DNA of 14,934 nucleotides, from the NCBI GenBank assembly GCA_023134755.1, contig JAGLUM010000086.1, positions 1 through 14,934 on the forward strand, in the 5' to 3' direction. The stretch comes from Fidelibacterota bacterium. Lineage in GTDB: Bacteria; Fidelibacterota; Fidelibacteria; Fidelibacterales; Fidelibacteraceae. Under the pieces are notes generated by a model that made no database searches, had not been told where the DNA came from, and worked only from the letters and a program-made list of their open reading frames with translations. Position 1 is the stretch's first letter. Every line of letters begins with the position of its first letter. A program made the translations under genes and the position numbers. Of the stretch, positions 7,630-14,277 are shown piece after piece.

Positions 7630-7647
7630 ATTAATTATTTAATTAAT
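7630..7647. repeat. AT-only inverted repeat just after glgA
   Basis: ATTAATT (7630-7636) and AATTAAT (7641-7647) form a perfect 7-bp dyad around four bases, about 14 nt past the glgA stop codon. It has no G-C pairs and no following T tract on the minus strand, so it is a poor terminator and may be chance in AT-rich DNA. Confidence 0.3.
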
Positions 7648-7661
7648 GCTGGAAGCGTTTT

Positions 7662-9152
7662 TTATTGTTTATCGTGTTTTGCCTTAATTTCACGGGCGCG
7701 CTGATATGCTTGTTCGTACTTTGCGGCGCTTTCGTCCCAGGAAAATGATTTTTTCATTGCAGAAGTTTGCATTTTCTGATAATGTTCCGGTCGATCATAA
7801 TATGTTGATACTGCCCATCCTATGGTGTCATAAATAGCTCTGGGGGTTGCGTCGTAATATTTGAATCCGGTACCTTCTCCATTTGCTTCATCATATTGTT
7901 GTACGGTGTCATCCAGTCCCCCGGTTGCCCGGACAATGGGAAGTGTTCCGTATCGCAGAGAATAAATTTGGTTTAATCCACAAGGCTCATATAGGGAGGG
8001 CATTAGGAAAAAATCTGCTCCTGCTTCAATCCCATGAGCAAGTTTATTGTTGTAACCAATATGTGAACCGATCAATCCCGAATATTTTTTAGGCAGGGAG
8101 CCAAAATAGTTTTCTAAATTTTTATCCCCGGATCCTAAAATAGCAAATTGTACCCGCATATTCTTTACAATAGCTTCGATGGTATCTGCCAACAGGTATA
8201 GGCCTTTTTGTTCTGCCATGCGACTAATAATACCGATTATGGGCATGTTTCCCTCTTCGTAGAGATCAAATCGTTTCTGCAGGGTGCGTTTACAGGTTTT
8301 TTTGCCTGATTTGTTTTTAACGGTATATTTTTGGGGGATCAGTTTGTCATTTTCCGGGTCCCATTCAGTATAATCCACACCGTTCAATATCCCAATGTAC
8401 TGATCTTCTTTTTTTTGAAGTACGTGATCTAAACCGTGAGAATAGGTGGATGTCAGTGTTTCATTTGCATAGGATGGGCTCACGGTGTTTACCAGGTCGG
8501 CAAAATGGATGCCGCCTTTAAGCAGATTAATACCGCCAAAATCTTCAAAAACGTGTTCATTAAAATCAATTTCGCGGAATCCCAAATAGTCATAACTTTC
8601 GTGTGGGTATTTTCCCTGGTATCCGATGTTGTGAATTGTTAACACTCCGGCGGCACTCCCAAGATACGGGCAATTCCAATGATGGGTTTTTAAATACGCC
8701 AACGCGGGGGAGGTCTGCCAATCATGGGCGTGAACAATATCCATTTTTAATTGCTTGGTTTTACACAAGTACATTGCCGCTTGAGACAAAAAGGCAAATC
8801 GCTTGGGATTATCAAGATAATCCTGCATTGCTGCGTTATGATACAATCCTTCGCGGAAAAAGTATTTCTGAAAATCAATAAAATAATATGTGAGGTTTTT
8901 CCGTATTTTTTTCGGGTGAACCAGGCACCATTCTTCCTGGTTGCCCATCCATACGTTCATAGAAAAGGGGGGTTCTTCCGATTTAATTAGCTCTGCGGGT
9001 ATAGAAGCGTAATACGGCATTACCACTGTGACATTGTGCCCGTTTTGTGCAAGTGTTTTCGGTAAAGCACCGGCAACATCCGCTAGTCCACCGGTTTTCG
9101 CAAATGGTACACTTTCGGGTGTTACAAAAAGTATGTTGAGCTTTTCTTTCAT
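7662..9152 (-). CDS. glgA: Glycogen synthase (ADP-glucose type, GT5)
   Basis: A 496-residue GT-B glycosyltransferase. Family knowledge: it elongates alpha-1,4-glucan from ADP-glucose in the cytoplasm. With the start at 9152, motifs are KTGGL (19-23, the nucleotide-sugar-binding lysine region near the N-terminus), HAHDWQT (141-147), LNGVD (256-260), the R311/K316 pair in SRMAEQKG, and EPCGLNQ (389-395) with catalytic-site E389. The frame extends to an ATG at 9224, but that adds 24 residues with no family match. The ATG at 9152 has AAGGA 5 nt upstream and begins the standard K-L-N-I-L-F-V-T-P-E strand, so I use it. No glgC, glgB or glgP is next to it. It lies behind tonB with a likely terminator between; a dedicated promoter was not clear. 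Confidence 0.96.
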   Translation of the reverse strand: MKEKLNILFVTPESVPFAKTGGLADVAGALPKTLAQNGHNVTVVMPYYASIPAELIKSEEPPFSMNVWMGNQEEWCLVHPKKIRKNLTYYFIDFQKYFFREGLYHNAAMQDYLDNPKRFAFLSQAAMYLCKTKQLKMDIVHAHDWQTSPALAYLKTHHWNCPYLGSAAGVLTIHNIGYQGKYPHESYDYLGFREIDFNEHVFEDFGGINLLKGGIHFADLVNTVSPSYANETLTSTYSHGLDHVLQKKEDQYIGILNGVDYTEWDPENDKLIPQKYTVKNKSGKKTCKRTLQKRFDLYEEGNMPIIGIISRMAEQKGLYLLADTIEAIVKNMRVQFAILGSGDKNLENYFGSLPKKYSGLIGSHIGYNNKLAHGIEAGADFFLMPSLYEPCGLNQIYSLRYGTLPIVRATGGLDDTVQQYDEANGEGTGFKYYDATPRAIYDTIGWAVSTYYDRPEHYQKMQTSAMKKSFSWDESAAKYEQAYQRAREIKAKHDKQ

Positions 9153-9157
9153 TTTTA

Positions 9158-9163
9158 TCCTTT
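9158..9163 (-). promoter_or_regulatory. Ribosome-binding site fixing the glgA start
   Basis: AAAGGA on the minus strand, with the AAGGA core 5 nt before the ATG at 9152. It supports the inner start over the longer frame beginning at 9224. Confidence 0.8.
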
Positions 9164-9200
9164 TTTCATTTCGTCCTTTTACATTTTTTCCTGCAAATAA

Positions 9201-9247
9201 AAAACCTGCGCTAACACAACACATTGTTCATATTATCCACAGGTTTT
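9201..9247 (-). terminator. Likely terminator of the exbB-exbD-exbD-tonB operon
   Basis: On the minus strand AAAACCTGTG (9238-9247) pairs with CGCAGGTTTT (9201-9210), one G-U wobble, around a 27-nt loop; T-rich sequence (TTATTTG) follows directly. It begins 8 nt after the tonB stop. The long loop makes it imperfect, so read-through to glgA is possible. Confidence 0.55.
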
Positions 9248-9255
9248 ATTTTAAA

Positions 9256-9912
9256 CTACTTTATGTTTAACTTAAATGTAACCGGTATCGAGATCCATAC
9301 ACCAACATCCCGGTCACGTTGTTTTGCTGGTTTAAATCTTGTTTTTTTAATTGCAGCAATAGCCGCTTCATCTAACCCCGTACCGGGCATCCCCTTTAGA
9401 ATTAAACAGTGTTCTACAATCCCTTTGTCATTAATAAAGGCTTGGACTACAACTTTACCCTCAATTCCGGCTTCTTTGGCAATTTCTGGATACACCGTAT
9501 TCCGCGAAATAGCTTCCTGGCCGCCAATCGGTGTTGGGGGTTCATCAAACGCGATAAACTCAACAACAATTCCGCCCTGGCCATCACCCGGGGGTGGGGG
9601 TGGTGCATCAAGAGCTTCATAGTCATCAAAATCCATGTCCTCTATTGTGAAATCTTCAGAAATTTCTTCATCTTCACTCATCACGGGAATTGATGGTCGC
9701 TGTTGCGGTATCTCCATCTGTTGAAGTTCAATTTGTGGAATATCTTCTGATTGAATAAATTCAATGACTGTTTCTTTTTCAATTTGTGCGTCACGATCAA
9801 ATTTTGGAAACAAATAGATACCTAAAACAACCAGTGCTAATACAAATACGAATGCGATTTCTGTTACAAAACCGGAGCGTGCTTTTAACCGTTCAAATGC
9901 TTTCGCTGGCAT
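9256..9912 (-). CDS. tonB: Energy transducer TonB
   Basis: A 218-residue inner-membrane-anchored protein. Family knowledge: TonB spans the periplasm and couples proton flow through ExbB/ExbD to the opening of outer-membrane receptors. Visible: a short cytoplasmic N-terminus, one membrane helix (about 16-35), a periplasmic linker (about 36-130), and a TonB C-terminal domain (about 140-215) starting at YPEIAKEAGIEGKV and ending in the typical FKP and V-T-F-K-L strands. The linker is unusual: a very acidic stretch (about 79-101) and then five prolines at 104-108, not the long Pro-Lys/Pro-Glu repeats of enterobacterial TonB. The ATG follows AGGAGT. It is the last gene of the operon, 19 nt after exbD. 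Confidence 0.93.
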   Translation of the reverse strand: MPAKAFERLKARSGFVTEIAFVFVLALVVLGIYLFPKFDRDAQIEKETVIEFIQSEDIPQIELQQMEIPQQRPSIPVMSEDEEISEDFTIEDMDFDDYEALDAPPPPPGDGQGGIVVEFIAFDEPPTPIGGQEAISRNTVYPEIAKEAGIEGKVVVQAFINDKGIVEHCLILKGMPGTGLDEAAIAAIKKTRFKPAKQRDRDVGVWISIPVTFKLNIK

Positions 9913-9931
9913 AGTATTACTCCTGTACTAT

Positions 9932-10339
9932 CTATTTGGGCTTTGCGGAATAATTTACTTTGAGTGCGCTTGCATCCCGCAGTTCGTTCTGAACATCCGA
10001 AACAATTCCCATTTTGGTTTCCTGATCCGCCCGCAAAGAGATGGTCAGCACATTATCTCTTCTTCTGATGGGATAAATAACCTCTGAAATATCATAGACG
10101 TTGAAAATTTTATCTTGTATGTTAATCCGGCCCGTACGGTCGACAAAAACATACAATACGGATTGTTTTGGTGTATCAAGTTTTGCAATCGATCTCGCGC
10201 GAGGCAATTTAACTTTTAATCCCTCAACGGTTTTTAATGTGGTGGCCGCCATGAAGAATATCAACAACATAAAAATAATATCGGACATTGAGGAGGTGGG
10301 AATGCTGGATCTCGCTTTTGATTTTTTCTTAATTGCCAT
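9932..10339 (-). CDS. exbD: ExbD/TolR-type biopolymer transport protein (second copy in operon)
   Basis: A 135-residue protein: basic cytoplasmic N-terminus, one membrane helix (about 18-36) carrying the proton-channel aspartate D20 in the S-M-S-D-I motif, then a periplasmic domain. It belongs to the inner-membrane stator that powers TonB. Its AGGAG ribosome-binding site overlaps the stop codon of the preceding exbD (TAGGAG), with 8 nt between the genes, so the two are probably translationally coupled. It differs clearly from its neighbour outside the helix (for example L-K-V-K-L-P-R versus I-G-V-V-L-P-P after it), so this is an old paralogue rather than a recent duplicate. TolR is the alternative, but no tolA or tolB is present. 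Confidence 0.92.
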   Translation of the reverse strand: MAIKKKSKARSSIPTSSMSDIIFMLLIFFMAATTLKTVEGLKVKLPRARSIAKLDTPKQSVLYVFVDRTGRINIQDKIFNVYDISEVIYPIRRRDNVLTISLRADQETKMGIVSDVQNELRDASALKVNYSAKPK

Positions 10340-10347
10340 ATTTTCTC

Positions 10348-10749
10348 CTACTGCGGGGTTCCAATAAGTGCTAGTTTTTTTACTTTTGCAATTGTTAGTT
10401 GATCAACCACATTAATATAGTCCTGATATTTTGTTTTTCTATCGGTCTGCACCGAGAACACCATATTCGGATTACCGGCTTCAAGTTCTTGTGCCTGTCG
10501 TGCAATTTCCTCTACCGGAATAACTCTATCATTAAATAATACCTCACCGTTAGAATTTATCAAAACCATAGTAATGTTTTTGGGGTTTAGCTTGATCTCA
10601 GAATCTCCGGGAGGTGGAAGTACAACACCAATACCTTTGTCGGTATCAACATTAGAAACCAATAAGAAAAAGATTAATAGCAGAAACGCAATGTCAGACA
10701 TTGACGAACTGGGAATCTCCGCGAGTGGACGTTTTTTCTTACCTAACAT
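10348..10749 (-). CDS. exbD: ExbD/TolR-type biopolymer transport protein (first copy in operon)
   Basis: A 133-residue ExbD-family protein with basic N-terminus, a membrane helix (about 17-34) bearing the conserved aspartate D19 in S-M-S-D-I, and a periplasmic domain with a PPP turn at 45-47 directly after the helix. It follows exbB by 18 nt and precedes the other exbD by 8 nt; AGGA precedes its ATG. Tandem exbD genes are common in the TonB clusters of several Gram-negative phyla and may form a mixed stator or serve different transducers; the sequence cannot say which. Confidence 0.92.
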   Translation of the reverse strand: MLGKKKRPLAEIPSSSMSDIAFLLLIFFLLVSNVDTDKGIGVVLPPPGDSEIKLNPKNITMVLINSNGEVLFNDRVIPVEEIARQAQELEAGNPNMVFSVQTDRKTKYQDYINVVDQLTIAKVKKLALIGTPQ

Positions 10750-10767
10750 GTGATTTTCCTATCTGTT

Positions 10768-11379
10768 TTATTTAACGCCTCTTTCTTCAAGATCGTCTAA
10801 TAAATCCAAGGAACTTCTTTCCATATCTATAACCAGATTGTCAATCTGGAATAAGAAAAAGTTTTGAAACACTTGAATGATCATTGCGACAATCAAGCCA
10901 AATAGTGTGGTTAACAGCGCCTGAGAAATACCAACAGCAACAACAGCGGGAGACATATCATTTGCGGCGGCAATATCTTGAAATGCTGTAACCATACCTG
11001 CAACCGTTCCGGTAAATCCAAGCATCGGTGCAAGCACGACCACCGTAGATAGCCAAATCTGATTTTTTTCAAGAAATGTCATTTCAAGTGAACCGATTGT
11101 ATCCAATGTTTTTTCAACTTTAGCAAAACCTTTACCAGAATGACGTAATGCCTCAGAATACATGGCTGCAATAGGGCTTGTTGATTCTTCACATGCTGCT
11201 AATGCGCCTTTAATCCCTTCTTCTTTTAAGATATTTTTAATGTCCTTTGTGAATGCTTTTGTTGTTGCGGTAATAGTAATTAGTGCGTACAAGCGCTCAA
11301 AAACAATCACCAAGCCAAGAATAAAAACAGCCAGAATTGGCCACATAAAGGGGCCACCTTCCAAAAAGAGCTTTACCAT
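10768..11379 (-). CDS. exbB: MotA/TolQ/ExbB proton channel family protein
   Basis: A 203-residue inner-membrane protein with the family's three helices (about 11-31, 108-132, 150-172). The cytoplasmic loop between helices 1 and 2 and the G-F-T-G-T-V-A-G-M segment (121-129) are typical of ExbB/TolQ. Family knowledge: ExbB forms the pentameric proton channel with ExbD and drives TonB. The frame can be extended to a TTG at 11394, but the ATG at 11379 has a strong GGAGG 8 nt upstream, so that start is used; the TTG itself overlaps this ribosome-binding site. It is the first gene of exbB-exbD-exbD-tonB. TolQ is a weaker alternative given the adjacent tonB. Confidence 0.94.
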   Translation of the reverse strand: MVKLFLEGGPFMWPILAVFILGLVIVFERLYALITITATTKAFTKDIKNILKEEGIKGALAACEESTSPIAAMYSEALRHSGKGFAKVEKTLDTIGSLEMTFLEKNQIWLSTVVVLAPMLGFTGTVAGMVTAFQDIAAANDMSPAVVAVGISQALLTTLFGLIVAMIIQVFQNFFLFQIDNLVIDMERSSLDLLDDLEERGVK

Positions 11380-11387
11380 AAATTCGA

Positions 11388-11392
11388 CCTCC
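11388..11392 (-). promoter_or_regulatory. Ribosome-binding site fixing the exbB start
   Basis: GGAGG on the minus strand, 8 nt before the ATG at 11379; it rules out the upstream in-frame TTG. Confidence 0.85.
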
Positions 11393-11426
11393 AAATTATC
11401 GTTTAAATTTTCATATACAACATATT

Positions 11427-11455
11427 ATTTTAAGAAAATACAGCTTTAAAGTCAA
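11427..11455 (-). promoter_or_regulatory. Sigma70-type promoter for exbB-exbD-exbD-tonB
   Basis: On the minus strand, -35 TTGACT (11450-11455), 17-nt spacer, -10 TAAAAT (11427-11432), beginning 4 nt after the ctpA stop codon. The expected start is near 11420, about 40 nt before exbB. It makes the TonB system independent of the protease gene, though read-through remains possible because no terminator separates them. Confidence 0.7.
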
Positions 11456-11459
11456 TATA

Positions 11460-13082
11460 TTAATGTACTGCCAAAAAATTTTGTGCTTCTTTTATTGATT
11501 CCAACGCTTTGTCAAATTGATTGTCATATAATAAACGTGCTTCATAGTATGCGTTATTGTCCCACCATATTTTTGTTATTTCTGACTTTATCTGCATCTC
11601 CAGATAATCTTTATCTCTTAACAGTTCATCCAATTTTATATTATCCACTTCCTCTGATATAAAATCGTAAAGTGAAAGTATGAAATTATCATCAAAATGG
11701 GTCTGATAAATAAAGGCATCCGGATCGGTATGGTATTCCGGATGTTGTTTGCTGTACTGTTGTGCATATTTAAAAAACATGCGAACATTTTCACTGTAAA
11801 TCGTTATTGTGCTTTTTGATAAATCATAATTACGTTTTACAATAATGTCCGGAGTAATGCCGCCACCCCCATATACTGTGCGTCCGTTTTGGGTGCTGAA
11901 TTTCGGACGGGTATTCAAGTGCGCATCCAGAGAATCATTAAATACGCTATCCGGAAGCATGTAGAGCTCTTCGTAATATTTCGAGGTCCCATTGTCATAG
12001 GAGCGTTGAATCAAGCGGCCGGAGGGCGTAAAATAGCGCGCTATGGTAACCCGTACTGCAGATCCGTCGCGCATTGCCCACTGCCGCTGTACCAGTCCCT
12101 TGCCAAACGAGGTTTCTCCCACTATCAGTCCGCGATCCAAATCCTGTAAAGCGCCGGAAACAATTTCTGATGCGGAGGCAGATCCACGATTAATAAGTAC
12201 TACCACGGGTATATCTTCATATCTCCCGCCCTTAGTGGCAATATGTGTTTCTTTTGCTGATCGGATACGGCCTTCTGTATATACCAGAGTGTCTCCGTCT
12301 TCCACAAATTCATCAAGTATTTTTATTGATTGCTGCATATAACCGCCGCTATTATGGCGCAAATCAAGAATTACAGATTGCATTCCCTCTTGCTTTAATG
12401 ATTCCATTGCATTAATAAATTCTTTGTGGGTTTTTTCGGCAAAACGGTTCAGCAGTATATAGCCGGTTTCATCATTTATCATAAAATATCCCGAAACAGA
12501 ATAAAGCGGGATGTCATCCCGAATAATGGTCACATCAAACGGGTCTTTCACGCCAGCACGGAGAATGTTAACAACAACTTTTGTACCCTTTTTGCCGCGC
12601 AGGCGTTTTTTTGTTTCATTACGCGAAATTTTATATGCAGATTCATTATCTATTTTCAAAAATTTATCGCCTGACTGGAGCCCCACCTGATCGGCGGGAG
12701 TTCCAATAATCGGAGAAATGACAGTGACATAACCATCAATAATATCATATTCAATGCCAATTCCCTGAAACTCGCCTTCAAATTCCTCCTGCACGGTTTC
12801 AAAGCGTTTAGCAGGAATATATGTTGAGTGCGGATCCAGCTCTTCTAACAATCCCCGGTACGCTCCCTCCATAGTTGTTTCCCAGTCGACATCCTCAACG
12901 TAATTTTCATTAACAATGCCAATAATATCTGTTAAGACTTGCAATTTTTCATAGATATCTTTCGCGCCGGCGCGTAATTTTGAGATTTGTGCTATGCTAA
13001 GTGCCAGAGCAAATACAACCATTGTTAAAATAATGACTTTTTTGTTTCGTTTTATAAATACCATAATGTTTTTTTTCTCCAT
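11460..13082 (-). CDS. C-terminal processing peptidase, S41 family (CtpA-like)
   Basis: A 540-residue exported serine protease. Visible: an N-terminal signal/anchor helix (about 15-33), a PDZ domain (about 100-185) for binding substrate C-termini, and the S41 catalytic core with nucleophile S303 in SASAS (301-305) and general base K328 in SFGKG (325-329), spaced 25 residues as in E. coli Prc. A helical C-terminal segment of about 120 residues follows G-G-G-G-I-T-P-D. Family knowledge: these enzymes trim or degrade periplasmic and envelope proteins and often affect cell-wall hydrolases. The start is uncertain: the ATG at 13082 has only a weak GAG upstream, while an ATG six codons in (13064) has GGAG rather far away. 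No clear promoter was found. Function assignment is firm. Confidence 0.95.
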   Translation of the reverse strand: MEKKNIMVFIKRNKKVIILTMVVFALALSIAQISKLRAGAKDIYEKLQVLTDIIGIVNENYVEDVDWETTMEGAYRGLLEELDPHSTYIPAKRFETVQEEFEGEFQGIGIEYDIIDGYVTVISPIIGTPADQVGLQSGDKFLKIDNESAYKISRNETKKRLRGKKGTKVVVNILRAGVKDPFDVTIIRDDIPLYSVSGYFMINDETGYILLNRFAEKTHKEFINAMESLKQEGMQSVILDLRHNSGGYMQQSIKILDEFVEDGDTLVYTEGRIRSAKETHIATKGGRYEDIPVVVLINRGSASASEIVSGALQDLDRGLIVGETSFGKGLVQRQWAMRDGSAVRVTIARYFTPSGRLIQRSYDNGTSKYYEELYMLPDSVFNDSLDAHLNTRPKFSTQNGRTVYGGGGITPDIIVKRNYDLSKSTITIYSENVRMFFKYAQQYSKQHPEYHTDPDAFIYQTHFDDNFILSLYDFISEEVDNIKLDELLRDKDYLEMQIKSEITKIWWDNNAYYEARLLYDNQFDKALESIKEAQNFLAVH

Positions 13083-13185
13083 AATTTCTCAATCGTTTTT
13101 ATATCAATAATATAAATATTAATCGTCTATCTCCTATATTTTGTTTCAAATTTTATGTTTTTTATTACAAATTCTTTAATTTAGA

Positions 13186-13219
13186 AAAAAAGCACCCTGA
13201 TATTATTGGATGCTTTTTT
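13186..13219 (-). terminator. Rho-independent terminator of the transglutaminase-parvulin operon
   Basis: On the minus strand AAAAAAGCATCC (13208-13219) pairs with GGGTGCTTTTTT (13186-13197), one G-U wobble, around a 10-nt loop, and ends in a T run. It lies about 22 nt past the parvulin stop codon. Confidence 0.88.
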
Positions 13220-13241
13220 AATATTAATTGTGTTTTTGTAA

Positions 13242-14264
13242 CTACAGGGTGAATTTGAATTCATAACTTTTTACTAACTCGTCCAAAATCGGCGGGAACG
13301 CAGCTTCTTTTTTCCTTTCAGAAACAATGCGTTTAATTTCATCGCGGACATCGTCTATGGTTTTTCCATATTTGTGGTCTATGATCTTAATAATATGATA
13401 TCCGTAGGGGGTCTCAACCGGGTCGCTGATTGTGCCGACGGGGAGTGTAAAGCTTGCGTCTTCAAAAGTTTGTCCCATACGGCCGCGAGGGAAATCCGCA
13501 TACAACCCGCCACTATTTTTTGAACCCGGGTCTTCACTGTATTCAGATGCCAATTTTATAAAATCCTCTCCTGCGCGAGCGCGCTTTAACACGTCTTCTG
13601 TCAATTGCTTTACTTCGATTTTTTCTTCTTCTGATTTACCCTGTGTCATAAACAGAATATGGCGTACCGAAGCGGTTTCCAAACTGTATTGCTCTTTGTT
13701 TTCTTCATAGTAATTTCTAATGTCTTCCTCGGAAACATTGATATCCACATCAGTAAGAGCAATCTCGTCAATATACTTCATGATGAGCATATTCTTTCGC
13801 GTGTCCTCGCGAACAAAATCAAGATCTACCTGTTGTAGCTCTAATTGTTCAAGAAATGCCTCTTTGCCGCCGTTCGGAGCGTAGAGGTTTTTTTCGATAA
13901 AAGCATCAATGCTGTCTTTTGAAACACTTAATCCCTGGCGCTTTGCCTCTTCGAGCAAAATATCCTGTTGGGCTTTCAGGGTGACCACCTGCATTAAAAA
14001 GGCTTCAATACGTGACGGTTCAACATTATTCATGATACTTACGTCGCCGCGCATGCCCTGATATACATTTTCCATGATATCTAAATTTGTGATTTCAAAT
14101 TTATTCGTCGTGGCCAACACAACGGTTGTGTCCGGTTTCATATACGAGATCTTTTCACCCATAACCGTAAAAAAGTCATGTTGCTCAGGGGTAAGTTTGG
14201 GTTTGTCACTACAACCTACAAACATCATCGTTGCTGCAACCATAATAAGTAAAATCCTTTTCAT
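13242..14264 (-). CDS. Parvulin-type peptidyl-prolyl isomerase lipoprotein (SurA/PrsA-like)
   Basis: A 340-residue protein. It begins with a lipoprotein signal peptide: K-R, a hydrophobic stretch, and a lipobox ending F-V-G-C with C18 as the expected lipidated residue. A SurA_N-like helical region (about 80-195) precedes one parvulin domain (about 198-297) with the conserved histidines H202 (RHILF) and H290 (GYHIIKI). The role is folding of exported or outer-membrane proteins on the periplasmic side. The longer frame to 14291 would bury the signal peptide behind nine polar residues and overlap the upstream stop; the ATG at 14264 has AAAGGA 7 nt upstream and is preferred. It follows the transglutaminase gene by 13 nt and ends at a strong terminator. 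Whether the lipid anchor is in the inner or outer membrane is unknown. Confidence 0.94.
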   Translation of the reverse strand: MKRILLIMVAATMMFVGCSDKPKLTPEQHDFFTVMGEKISYMKPDTTVVLATTNKFEITNLDIMENVYQGMRGDVSIMNNVEPSRIEAFLMQVVTLKAQQDILLEEAKRQGLSVSKDSIDAFIEKNLYAPNGGKEAFLEQLELQQVDLDFVREDTRKNMLIMKYIDEIALTDVDINVSEEDIRNYYEENKEQYSLETASVRHILFMTQGKSEEEKIEVKQLTEDVLKRARAGEDFIKLASEYSEDPGSKNSGGLYADFPRGRMGQTFEDASFTLPVGTISDPVETPYGYHIIKIIDHKYGKTIDDVRDEIKRIVSERKKEAAFPPILDELVKSYEFKFTL

Positions 14265-14271
14265 TAAATTG

Positions 14272-14277
14272 TCCTTT
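14272..14277 (-). promoter_or_regulatory. Ribosome-binding site fixing the parvulin lipoprotein start
   Basis: AAAGGA, 7 nt before the ATG at 14264 and immediately after the stop codon of the upstream gene (TAG-AAAGGA). It places the start so that the lipoprotein signal peptide is N-terminal. Confidence 0.85.

Noticed and set aside
9153..9224. N-terminal extension of glgA to the ATG at 9224.
   Set aside because: The added residues do not match the family, and a clear ribosome-binding site precedes the inner ATG at 9152.
9590..9605. G-rich run on the plus strand inside tonB, considered as a G-quadruplex.
   Set aside because: Only two long G runs are present; it is explained by the proline codons of the TonB linker.
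11380..11394. TTG start for exbB five codons upstream.
   Set aside because: The TTG sits on the GGAGG ribosome-binding site that serves the ATG at 11379.
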